A model generated the notes under the pieces. That model worked only from the letters and a program-made list of their open reading frames with translations. It ran no database searches and was not told the DNA's origin. Positions 9,084 to 16,722 of a stretch of DNA of 64,000 nucleotides are shown in pieces; within the stretch, counting starts at the first letter, position 1; each line of letters opens with the position of its first letter. The translations under genes were made by a program, and so were the position numbers. The stretch comes from Inquilinus sp. KBS0705 (GTDB taxonomy: Bacteria > Bacteroidota > Bacteroidia > Sphingobacteriales > Sphingobacteriaceae), in contig VCCI02000003.1 of NCBI GenBank assembly GCA_005938025.2, forward strand, positions 186,001-250,000, read 5' to 3'.

Positions 9084-9931
9084 TATTAGTAGCAGATAGC
9101 GGATCATCAAAAACAGATTGGCTGCTTTCAACACCTGGTGAGCAGCCCCGGGCCTTTAAATCTTCCGGATTAAACCCATACTTTTTAACAGAAAAAGAAA
9201 TTGCCAAAATACTGCACGATCAGGTGCCCGATATGCTGGCCCTGGCTAACCAGGTAGATGAGATATACTTTTTTGGCGCGGGCTGCTCCAGTCCCGACAG
9301 GCACGAGATCATCTCTAACGCGCTAAGCACCTATTTTACAAAATCGTACATCAGTGTTGATAGCGACCTGCTGGCATCGGCATACGCCACCTGCGGGCAC
9401 GAGAAAGGCTTTTGCTGCATATTAGGTACTGGCTCAAACATATCGTTTTTTGATGGCGAAGATATACACGACGGCCAGCACGGCCTTGGCTATGTACTGG
9501 GCGATGAGGGTGCAGGCACCATTATAGGTAAAACGCTGGTAACCGACTTTTTATATGGAAAAATGCCTGCGGATATCAATGCCAAATTTGACAAAGCCTA
9601 CCATCTTAATAAGCAAACGGTTATAGAACATGTATACCAGGCACCTGCGGCCAACACCTACCTGGCATCGTTCTCGCGCTTTATAAGCGAGATCAGGGAG
9701 ACTGAGTACGCGCAAAACCTGCTCAGAAACATCTTCCAGGAGTTTGTAGATACCAACGTAAAATCGTACCCTACCTACGGTAAATTCAAATGCCACTTTG
9801 TAGGCTCGATAGCTTTTGTTTTTGCCGACGAGCTTAAAGCCGTTTGTAAAGAGAACGGGGTTCATGTAGGCAAGATCATCCGCCAGCCCATTAATGATCT
9901 GCTGGAGTTTATTATTAAGCGGAACGCATAG
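9080..9931 (+). CDS. N-acetylglucosamine kinase-like protein (BadF/BadG ATPase family)
   Basis: A 283-residue ASKHA-fold kinase. The phosphate-1 loop is MILVADSGSSKTDWLL at the N-terminus. The GTGSNISFFDG loop and the LGDEGAGTIIGKTLV segment are typical of GlcNAc/MurNAc kinases of this family, which phosphorylate amino sugars recovered from cell-wall turnover. Start overlaps the response regulator stop by 4 nt (ATGA), implying joint expression. The exact sugar cannot be fixed from sequence: GlcNAc, MurNAc or glucosamine are all possible. No transporter or other amino-sugar gene adjoins it. Confidence 0.85.
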   Translation: MILVADSGSSKTDWLLSTPGEQPRAFKSSGLNPYFLTEKEIAKILHDQVPDMLALANQVDEIYFFGAGCSSPDRHEIISNALSTYFTKSYISVDSDLLASAYATCGHEKGFCCILGTGSNISFFDGEDIHDGQHGLGYVLGDEGAGTIIGKTLVTDFLYGKMPADINAKFDKAYHLNKQTVIEHVYQAPAANTYLASFSRFISEIRETEYAQNLLRNIFQEFVDTNVKSYPTYGKFKCHFVGSIAFVFADELKAVCKENGVHVGKIIRQPINDLLEFIIKRNA

Positions 9932-10266
9932 GGCTAAATGTTAGATATTATGCCGTTTTTGGTTTGTCTCCAACAACATTCAGGACAGGTAACAAATAGA
10001 TTGTTTGAATGCATGGCGGCTTGTTGATGACAACACCATAGTTGTTCGCAAGACTTTTTAATTCCCTCCTCGGGGAGGGGTGCGGTTAGAAATGAGCGTA
10101 AAGGCAGGGAGGGGTTTATATAAACAATGGTTATAATTGGCTTGAACGCCTGTTAACCCCTACCTCCTCCTTCCCCAGGGAAGGAATCGCACATTTCCGG
10201 CACTATTTAACCTTCCGAACACCTATGATGACAATATCAACAAGGGCAGAACAAGTTCAGGATGAC
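9932..10266. other. 335-bp gene-free spacer holding repeat remnants
   Basis: No credible ORF or RNA gene seen. It holds a hairpin-rich repeat (about 10055-10190). Near its right end is a GTTCAGGATGAC phrase, followed by a CTTAGCG-type repeat that runs into the end of lnt. The first 120 bases show nothing recognisable. No clear intrinsic terminator for the convergent genes on either side. Confidence 0.6.
10055..10190. repeat. Structured intergenic repeat (GC-rich hairpins, MITE-like)
   Basis: Left hairpin CCCTCC-TCGG-GGAGGG (10064-10079) and right hairpin CCTTCCC-CA-GGGAAGG (10169-10184). Between them, GGAGGGGTT (near 10109-10117) can pair with AACCCCTACC (near 10155-10164). The outer ends are imperfect inverted copies of each other (AATTCCCTCC versus the reverse complement of GGGAAGGAAT). 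It looks like a non-coding interspersed element; copy number elsewhere cannot be judged here. Confidence 0.55.
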
Positions 10267-10288
10267 TTAGCGTCTTTGCGACTTAGCG
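10266..10288. repeat. CTTAGCG-N8-CTTAGCG repeat fragment overlapping the lnt stop
   Basis: CTTAGCG occurs at 10266-10272 and again at 10282-10288, with TCTTTGCGA between. This resembles an interspersed intergenic phrase seen in many bacterial genomes (from memory). It encodes the last residues and stop of lnt. Confidence 0.45.
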
Positions 10289-11901
10289 CCAGAATTTAAC
10301 TTTTTAAAGCGCATCACCAATAAAAAGCCTATTCCAATAATGGCCAATATACTCCCCAGTTTTGCCAGGTAATCGCCATATTGGGCGTAAAAGGTAACAT
10401 CGCTGTTTAGGTTTATATCTTGCTTTAGGGCTGTTTTAACCCACCATTTGCTTTGCTGTACGATGTCGCCGCGCTGGTTAATAAAGGCAGATATACCCGT
10501 GTTGGCACTGCGGCATACCCAGCGGCGGCTTTCTATAGCGCGCAGCTTGGCATAATCAAGGTGCTGGTCTTTACCCGATGTGTTTTCCCACCAACCGTCG
10601 TTAGTAATTATGGCAATAAACTGCGCGCCATCATTGGTAGATTTGGCTACCCACGCCCCCCATATAGAATCGAAACAAATAACAGGCGCCGCGCCTATAC
10701 CGCTTTGCGAATAAAACACGCTTGGTTTAACTTGTTTGGTGTACATGCCCGTTGCCCCGCCTAAATGCGCGAAAACAGGTTTTAAAAAGAAAAGCGCATT
10801 GGCAAAGGGTAAAGCCTCTGCACCAGGTACTAAATGCGATTTATGGTAAAACTGCACTTTAGAGGAGTTTTCGATATTGATAGCCGAACTGTAATTGTCT
10901 ATAAAACGCCCATCACCTGTAGGGCTGGCAGTTTGGTTGCTTAGCTTATCATACAAATGGTAGCTTTCGCCGCCGGTTAACACATTGCCGTTTTTATATT
11001 TATTGATGAATTGCCGTACCTGTAAATAGTAGTTATTGGTATAAACATGTTCTTCATCCATTGCGCCGACAATGGCTGTTTCGGGCCATATAAAATACTC
11101 GGTATTGGGCTGGCCCAGCGAATCTGACAACTGTGTTAAGGTTTTTATCTGCTCGTAAACGGGGATGGTACCTTCTTTTTCATAAGGATCGATATTGGGC
11201 TGTGCTACTACTATGTTTGAGGGATTAACCTGTTCCTGGTAACTATAGTAACGATACAGCGAGAAGCCAAGCGGTAACACCAATACCAGCGAAAGGGCCA
11301 TAACCAGCTTTTTACGCAGCGCTTTTGCCTGCGCTTCGTGCAAGCCTATGTAAAGTAAAAACACCAGTATGTTTACCGCCCAAACCCAAATGGTACCGCC
11401 ATATACGCCCGTGTATTCGTACCATTGTACCCATTGGTGGGTAGTGGCAAAGCCGTTGCCCAGGGTCATCCAAGGGAAGTTAAGGTCCCAGTTTTGATGC
11501 AGGTATTCGTAGCCTATCCAAAAGCAAACCAGGCCAATTAGGCTTATACCGCGGTTGCTTAACAGCCTTAACCGGTAATACAGCAAACAGGCCGTAGCCA
11601 TTAGCAATGGCCCCAGCGCATAAGGTATCAATGATACAGGCAGGGCTATTACCGGTCCGATTATCTTTAAGGAGTTATATACCCAGTAAACACATAATGT
11701 GTTCCAAATAAAAAAGCCTAAAAAGGTGGTATTAAATATTTGCTTACCCTTTTTTGCCGAAGCTGAATTAATGATGTTTTCTATAGCCAGCAGCATAGGC
11801 ACCAGCCCAACAAACAGCAAAATAGTGGTATACGGCGTTGGCGGCCATGCCGTAAACAGCAGCAAGCCCGAGAATATGGATAAGAGTATGTTTTTTTTCA
11901 T
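10267..11901 (-). CDS. lnt: Apolipoprotein N-acyltransferase
   Basis: A 544-residue inner-membrane enzyme that adds the third acyl chain to the N-terminal Cys of lipoproteins. About six N-terminal helices precede a nitrilase-like periplasmic domain, then a C-terminal helix. The catalytic triad is visible: Glu274 in WPETAI, Lys354 in YHKSHLVPG and Cys409 in VICFDSIW. I chose ATG 11901, preceded by GGTGAGG, rather than the in-frame GTG at 11910. Oddly, the C-terminal tail GAKSQRR and the stop are encoded by an intergenic-type repeat, so the 3' end seems to have been replaced. The enzyme core is complete. Confidence 0.95.
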   Translation of the reverse strand: MKKNILLSIFSGLLLFTAWPPTPYTTILLFVGLVPMLLAIENIINSASAKKGKQIFNTTFLGFFIWNTLCVYWVYNSLKIIGPVIALPVSLIPYALGPLLMATACLLYYRLRLLSNRGISLIGLVCFWIGYEYLHQNWDLNFPWMTLGNGFATTHQWVQWYEYTGVYGGTIWVWAVNILVFLLYIGLHEAQAKALRKKLVMALSLVLVLPLGFSLYRYYSYQEQVNPSNIVVAQPNIDPYEKEGTIPVYEQIKTLTQLSDSLGQPNTEYFIWPETAIVGAMDEEHVYTNNYYLQVRQFINKYKNGNVLTGGESYHLYDKLSNQTASPTGDGRFIDNYSSAINIENSSKVQFYHKSHLVPGAEALPFANALFFLKPVFAHLGGATGMYTKQVKPSVFYSQSGIGAAPVICFDSIWGAWVAKSTNDGAQFIAIITNDGWWENTSGKDQHLDYAKLRAIESRRWVCRSANTGISAFINQRGDIVQQSKWWVKTALKQDINLNSDVTFYAQYGDYLAKLGSILAIIGIGFLLVMRFKKLNSGAKSQRR

Positions 11902-11964
11902 TTGCCTCACCTAAATCCTCTCCAAACGAGAGGACTTTAATATTTTAATTAATGTTATCCGCCA

Positions 11965-12081
11965 CGTCATTGCGAGGAGCGGTAGCGACAAAGCAATCTC
12001 AGAACTGTGCATATGCGCCCTGTATGACAGCCATGTCTATCGGGAGATTGCTACTCCGTTAGCCAACGGATCGCAATGACG
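11965..12081. repeat. Interspersed inverted repeat (CGTCATTGCGA type)
   Basis: Outer arms CGTCATTGCGA (11965-11975) and TCGCAATGACG (12071-12081) are perfect complements. Inner arms AAGCAATCTC (11991-12000) and GAGATTGCT (12044-12052) also pair. The phrase CATTGCGAGGAGCGGTAGCGAC is familiar from non-coding repeats in many genomes. It sits between lnt and a DinB-like gene and could form a long hairpin. Confidence 0.7.
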
Positions 12082-12116
12082 CTTTGTTATTCGCTACGTC
12101 ACCGCAACAGCACATA

Positions 12117-12644
12117 TCACTTTTTCATCATTCCTTTATTAAACTCTCCTGTTTTGCCTTTAGGTATAGTTAGCGATCTCCATTGGTCGCCGCTTATCAT
12201 TTTACCTATAAAAACTATTTGCCCAACGTGGTAGGCGTAATGTGCTACCTGGCGCTCAATGGCATCCATAATGCTATGCCGCTCGTTGCGGATAAACACA
12301 TCCTGTTGCCAATTAACGTTGTTAACCGTATCAAGCGCTGCAAAAAGGCTATCCCATCCCTCGTTCCACTTGCTTAATAATTCTTCGCGGCTGTTAATGT
12401 CATTCTCAAATTCAGCATCGCGCTGCCGCCATTCTTTTTCGCCATCGCTGGTTAAAAAGTCTGTCCATCGCGATAGCATATTGCCCCATAAATGCTTCAC
12501 TATAATGGCAATGCTGTTGCTTTCATCGTTATAGCACCAAAATAAGGCATCATCGTTTACCTGGGCAAAGGTCTTTTCGCCAAGTGAGCGGTAATATGCA
12601 AATTGCTTTTTTACGCTTTGTAGATAGTCATCTATATCTGCCAT
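12117..12644 (-). CDS. DinB-like protein (DUF1572 type)
   Basis: A 175-residue four-helix-bundle protein of the DinB/YfiT superfamily. His in IVKHLWGNMLSRW (about 50) and two His in ERQVAHYAYHVGQIV (about 134-138) are in the usual metal-binding positions. Members of this superfamily include thiol transferases (bacillithiol or mycothiol type) and many unassigned proteins, so the reaction is unknown. It starts 10 nt after the rsmI stop on the same strand and is probably co-transcribed with it. There is no signal peptide. Another DinB-like gene lies at 47.1-47.7 kb, with little similarity by eye. Confidence 0.85.
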   Translation of the reverse strand: MADIDDYLQSVKKQFAYYRSLGEKTFAQVNDDALFWCYNDESNSIAIIVKHLWGNMLSRWTDFLTSDGEKEWRQRDAEFENDINSREELLSKWNEGWDSLFAALDTVNNVNWQQDVFIRNERHSIMDAIERQVAHYAYHVGQIVFIGKMISGDQWRSLTIPKGKTGEFNKGMMKK

Positions 12645-12654
12645 ATCAACAATT

Positions 12655-13338
12655 TTATCCTGCCGCGCCCGCTATGCACAGCACAAATTCACCTTTTAGC
12701 GGATGAGTTTCAAAATAGGCCTTTACTTCAGTAACGGTGCCACGTACCGTTTCTTCGAACATTTTTGTCAGCTCGCGTGATACGGATATTTGCCTGTCGG
12801 CACCCCAATAGGTGGCCATTTCATCAAGCGTTTTTAATAAACGGTGCGGCGATTCGTAAAGTATAATGGTACGCTCTTCAGTAGCCAGTTTTTTATAGCG
12901 TGTTTGGCGGCCTTTTTTAAGCGGCAAAAAACCTTCAAAGCAAAACTTATCGGTAGGAAAGCCCGAGTTAACCAGTGCTGGCACAAAGGCCGTAGCGCCG
13001 GGCAGGCACTCTACCGCAATGTTAAACTTTAAAGCCTCGCGCACCAAAAAAAAGCCGGGGTCGGATATAGCCGGGGTGCCGGCATCAGATATCAGCGCTA
13101 CGTTTTGGCCCATCAGTAAAAACTTGATGATCTCGTTACTGCTTTGGTGCTCGTTATGTTGGTGGTGTGCAAACACCTTGTTTTGTATATCAAAATGCTT
13201 CAGCATAGGCGCGCTGGTACGCGTATCTTCGGCCAGTATCAGGTCGGCCTCCTTTAAAACGCGTATGGCCCTAAAGGTCATATCCTCCAGGTTGCCTATG
13301 GGTGTGGGTACTAAGTATAGTTTACCTATTGTGCTCAT
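12655..13338 (-). CDS. rsmI: 16S rRNA (cytidine(1402)-2'-O)-methyltransferase
   Basis: A 227-residue SAM-dependent tetrapyrrole-methylase-fold enzyme that 2'-O-methylates C1402 in the ribosomal decoding centre. The N-terminus LYLVPTPIGNLEDMTFRAI, LAEDTRTSAPMLKHF, VALISDAGTPAISDPG and LPGATAFVPALVNSG are signature stretches of RsmI. Length is slightly short because the C-terminal extension of the E. coli enzyme is absent, as in many Bacteroidota. It is divergent from serS, with about 117 bp between the two starts, and leads a probable two-gene operon with the DinB-like gene. Confidence 0.95.
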   Translation of the reverse strand: MSTIGKLYLVPTPIGNLEDMTFRAIRVLKEADLILAEDTRTSAPMLKHFDIQNKVFAHHQHNEHQSSNEIIKFLLMGQNVALISDAGTPAISDPGFFLVREALKFNIAVECLPGATAFVPALVNSGFPTDKFCFEGFLPLKKGRQTRYKKLATEERTIILYESPHRLLKTLDEMATYWGADRQISVSRELTKMFEETVRGTVTEVKAYFETHPLKGEFVLCIAGAAG

Positions 13339-13429
13339 GGTTTATGGTGGAGGTAGCGGTTGCAGTGGCAGGATAATATTCGCGTTTAAAAAAAACCGCT
13401 TCTGCTACTTAAAACTGCTACTTAAAAAA

Positions 13430-13437
13430 TATCTTTG
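13430..13437 (+). promoter_or_regulatory. -7 promoter box (TATCTTTG) for serS
   Basis: Matches TAnnTTTG. It ends 18 nt before ATG 13456, giving a predicted leader of about 13 nt. An in-frame TTG at 13435 lies inside the box and is therefore unlikely to be the start. No clear -33 element. Confidence 0.4.
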
Positions 13438-13455
13438 TCGTTTAAAATAATATCA

Positions 13456-14727
13456 ATGCTGCAAGTTAGTTATATCCGCGATAACAGGGAACAGGTTTTA
13501 GAACGTTTGGCTGTAAAAAATTTTAAACAGCCCGAATTGGTCGACGAGATCATCAAATTAGACGAGAACAGGCGTCAAACACAAAACCAGTTGGATAATG
13601 TTTCATCGCAGGCTAACAGTGCCGCCAAACAAATAGGCGAGCTAATGCGCACAGGTAAAAAAGATGAGGCCGAAGCCATTAAAGCCAATACCGGCAAATG
13701 GAAAGAAGAAGGTAAAGCCTTTGGAGAGCAATTAGCCACTATAGAGCAAGAACTGCAGGATAAATTGGTGCTGTTGCCCAACCTGCCGCACTCGTCTGTA
13801 CCCAAAGGATTAACCCCCGAAGATAACGAGGTGGTGCTTGAAAATGGCGCTATACCCCAACTGCCTGCCAATGCCTTACCGCATTGGGAACTGGCAGCTA
13901 AATACAATTTGATAGATTTTGAACTGGGTGTTAAAATAACCGGGGCAGGTTTCCCGGTTTATAAAAATAAAGGTGCCAAGCTGCAACGCGCCCTCATTAA
14001 CTTTTTTATTGACGAGGCCGAAAAGGCGGGCTACAGCGAAGTAAGCGTGCCGCTGATGGTGAACGAGGCATCGGGTTTTGGCACCAGTCAGCTGCCCGAT
14101 AAAGAGGGCCAGATGTATTTTGTAGGGATTGATAACCTGTACCTGATACCAACCGCCGAGGTGCCTATTACCAATATGTACCGCGATGTGATATTAAAGG
14201 CTGATGAGCTACCGGTGAAGAATTGCGGACATACCCCATGTTTTCGCCGTGAGGCGGGCTCATACGGCGCCCATGTGCGCGGACTGAACCGCTTGCACCA
14301 GTTTGACAAGGTGGAGATAGTACAGGTGGCGCATCCGGATAGATCGTACGAGGTGCTGGAAGATATGAGCACCCATGTGCAGGGCTTATTACAAAAGTTG
14401 GGCTTGCCTTACCGCGTGCTGCGCCTTTGCGGCGGCGATATGGGTTTTGGTAGCGCCCTAACCTACGATATGGAAACCTGGAGCGCGGCACAGCAGCGCT
14501 GGCTGGAGGTATCGTCGGTATCTAACTTTGAGACCTTCCAGGCAAATAGGCTGAAACTACGTTTCCGTAACGCCGAGGGCAAGACGCAACTGGCGCATAC
14601 CCTAAATGGCAGTGCCCTTGCCCTGCCAAGGATAGTAGCCACATTGCTGGAGAACAACCAAACCGACAAAGGCATTAAAGTGCCGGAGGTATTGGTGCCA
14701 TACACCAAATTTGAGTGGATAGATTAA
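13456..14727 (+). CDS. serS: Serine--tRNA ligase
   Basis: A 423-residue class II aminoacyl-tRNA synthetase that charges tRNA-Ser in the cytoplasm. The N-terminal coiled-coil arm (about residues 30-100) grips the long variable arm of the tRNA. Class II motif 2 is clear (CFRREAGSYGAHVRGLNRLHQFDKVE region), and motif 3 lies near the C-terminus (NGSALALPRIVATLLEN). I chose ATG 13456 over an upstream TTG that overlaps the promoter box. Length is normal. It is a single-gene unit with its own promoter box and a strong terminator. Confidence 0.97.
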   Translation: MLQVSYIRDNREQVLERLAVKNFKQPELVDEIIKLDENRRQTQNQLDNVSSQANSAAKQIGELMRTGKKDEAEAIKANTGKWKEEGKAFGEQLATIEQELQDKLVLLPNLPHSSVPKGLTPEDNEVVLENGAIPQLPANALPHWELAAKYNLIDFELGVKITGAGFPVYKNKGAKLQRALINFFIDEAEKAGYSEVSVPLMVNEASGFGTSQLPDKEGQMYFVGIDNLYLIPTAEVPITNMYRDVILKADELPVKNCGHTPCFRREAGSYGAHVRGLNRLHQFDKVEIVQVAHPDRSYEVLEDMSTHVQGLLQKLGLPYRVLRLCGGDMGFGSALTYDMETWSAAQQRWLEVSSVSNFETFQANRLKLRFRNAEGKTQLAHTLNGSALALPRIVATLLENNQTDKGIKVPEVLVPYTKFEWID

Positions 14728-14749
14728 ACCCCGGAAATTAAAAAACATG

Positions 14750-14781
14750 ATCCGCATATTGTTTATATGCGGATTTTTTTT
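14750..14781 (+). terminator. Intrinsic terminator after serS
   Basis: Perfect 10-bp stem ATCCGCATAT / ATATGCGGAT with a 5-nt loop, followed by seven T. It starts 22 nt after the serS stop. Confidence 0.92.
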
Positions 14782-14904
14782 ATCTTAGTTAGGCGAGGCG
14801 AACGAAAAAAAACGAAAAATAAAGAATCGCCCACAGCAGGACGAGCAAAAGAGTGGAATTTTTTAGCTTAGGGGTGGAATATGAAATCTCACCTGTTGTC
14901 TTTT

Positions 14905-16722
14905 CTATAATCCTTTATTGATGGCCTGGTAAACTACGTCCTGGATGCGTGGGCGTATGTTTAAACTACCCAATTTACTGCTTGCAGTAGGGTGTACCCT
15001 GTTTGACAGGAATATGTAAACCAGGTTGTACTTAGGGTCGACCCATACACATGTACCCGTAAAACCGGTATGCCCGTAGGCCATGTTTGATGCCAGCTTC
15101 GATGGGTAATTATGCTCAGGGATAGGGTCCCAGCGGTCAAAACCTATACCCCTGCGGCTAACCTCCGATTGTTTAGATGTCCATAGGTCAACTGTCTCAG
15201 GCTTAATGTATTGTACGCCGCCGTAAGTGCCCCGGTTAAGCATCATTTGGTATAGTATTGCCACATCATTAGCGCTGGCAAACAAGCCTGCGTGGCCCGC
15301 TACACCGCCCATCAGGGCTGCGGTAGGGTCGTGTACATAGCCTATTAAAAGGGAATGGCGGTCTGTTTTATCATCTTCTGTAGGGATGATCTGGTTAGGG
15401 CTAAAGCGGTATAAAGGCAAAAAGCCTGCTGTTTGCATCCCAAGCGGGTTATAAAACTTTTGCTGTACGTAGGTATTAAGTGGCGTGGCGGTAAGGGTTT
15501 CTACTATCTGCTGCATAAATAGCAGGCTTACATCACTATACACGTACTGGCCACGGGTTTTAACCGGCGAACGCAGCATATCCGGGAACATCACATCGTT
15601 AAAATAACCCTTCCTTAAATAATAACCTTCGTTTACCTTGGTGGTATATAAGGCAGATGAATCTGTGCTGTGGTCGGTTGGTTTAACCTTGTCAAAGGTT
15701 TGAATATCAGGGATAAGGCCGGCCTGGTGTTCTAAAACCTCGCGTACAGTCAGGCTGTTTTTATTGGTGTTGCGGGCCATAGGTATATAGGTACCTATAG
15801 TCGAATCGAGGTTCAGCTTGCCCTGGTCGTACAATTGCATAGCCTCCATGGTAGTGGCCGATATTTTGGTCATAGATGCCAGGTCGAAAATGTCGTTCAG
15901 CTTGTCCAGTTGGGCATTATCATACTGATGGTAGCCGTATGCCTTGTTAAAGATCACCTTACCATCTTTGGCAACCAATACCACACAGCCCGGGGTAGCA
16001 CGGTTGGCAATGGCTTCACGTGCTATGGCGTCAATCTCGGTAAGGTTATCGGCGTTTATACCGGCATCTTCGGGTACCGAGTATTGTAAACGTATCTTGT
16101 TTGTGAGGAAACCACTACCTGTATGGTACTTTGCCGAGATGTTTTTGGTAAGCCTTTGTGTAACAGGCACTCCGCCAAAAATGGCTTGGGAATTATAAAA
16201 TGCCGATACCACAGACTGCCGCTCGCTCCAAACTATAGGTACGGTAACATCGTTTAACCGGGCAAGTGCCTGGCTGGAGCCTACCAGCGAAATTATGACG
16301 TTTTTAAGCTTTTGATTATTGTTAATAAAGCCAAATATCTGCGGATTGTTTAAATCAGCATCGGTTAGGTGGATAATAAGTGTGTTATAAAACTTAGTAT
16401 CCATGGTTAGGTTATCCAGCGTTTTTGGGCCTAAATAGTCGTTACCATTAACAGATAATACCTGGGTGTATTTGTTTAGCAAACTATCAAAACCCGCAGC
16501 ATAAGTGCCTGCAAAATGTATGCTGGCTACCTTTATGGCATCAAGATGTTGTAAGGGGATAAGCTGTTTTTCGTTATTTAACAATATGGTTGATTGAGCT
16601 ACCAGGTTTTGTTCATCCACATAAGCTTTACCCAAAAAAGGAGGGTTTTGCGCACAAGCCGAATTAAACAGAACGAAACCTAACAATACTAATAAACAGG
16701 CCCCGCCCTTATTTTTTCTCAT
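14905..16722 (-). CDS. Beta-lactamase-fold serine hydrolase with N-terminal GH3 C-domain-like region
   Basis: A 605-residue exported protein. The signal peptide ends around residues 22-25 (NSACAQ); a lipoprotein is possible but the lipobox is poor. Residues about 35-210 resemble the C-terminal domain of family 3 glycosidases (STILLNNEKQLIPL opening). Residues about 225-600 form a class C beta-lactamase/esterase fold with Ser283-Met-Thr-Lys286, a YSD motif (about 389) and an HTG motif (about 556). No GH3 catalytic barrel is present. Full GH3-beta-lactamase fusions of about 1000 residues occur in Bacteroidota and handle peptidoglycan sugars. ATG 16722 is preferred for the signal peptide; ATG 16737 is also possible. 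It overlaps the upstream amidohydrolase gene by 14 nt. Confidence 0.87.
   Translation of the reverse strand: MRKNKGGACLLVLLGFVLFNSACAQNPPFLGKAYVDEQNLVAQSTILLNNEKQLIPLQHLDAIKVASIHFAGTYAAGFDSLLNKYTQVLSVNGNDYLGPKTLDNLTMDTKFYNTLIIHLTDADLNNPQIFGFINNNQKLKNVIISLVGSSQALARLNDVTVPIVWSERQSVVSAFYNSQAIFGGVPVTQRLTKNISAKYHTGSGFLTNKIRLQYSVPEDAGINADNLTEIDAIAREAIANRATPGCVVLVAKDGKVIFNKAYGYHQYDNAQLDKLNDIFDLASMTKISATTMEAMQLYDQGKLNLDSTIGTYIPMARNTNKNSLTVREVLEHQAGLIPDIQTFDKVKPTDHSTDSSALYTTKVNEGYYLRKGYFNDVMFPDMLRSPVKTRGQYVYSDVSLLFMQQIVETLTATPLNTYVQQKFYNPLGMQTAGFLPLYRFSPNQIIPTEDDKTDRHSLLIGYVHDPTAALMGGVAGHAGLFASANDVAILYQMMLNRGTYGGVQYIKPETVDLWTSKQSEVSRRGIGFDRWDPIPEHNYPSKLASNMAYGHTGFTGTCVWVDPKYNLVYIFLSNRVHPTASSKLGSLNIRPRIQDVVYQAINKGL

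Noticed and set aside
13435-13456. TTG start for serS 21 nt upstream of the ATG
   Set aside because: The TTG lies inside the TATCTTTG promoter box and the extra residues do not match the family.
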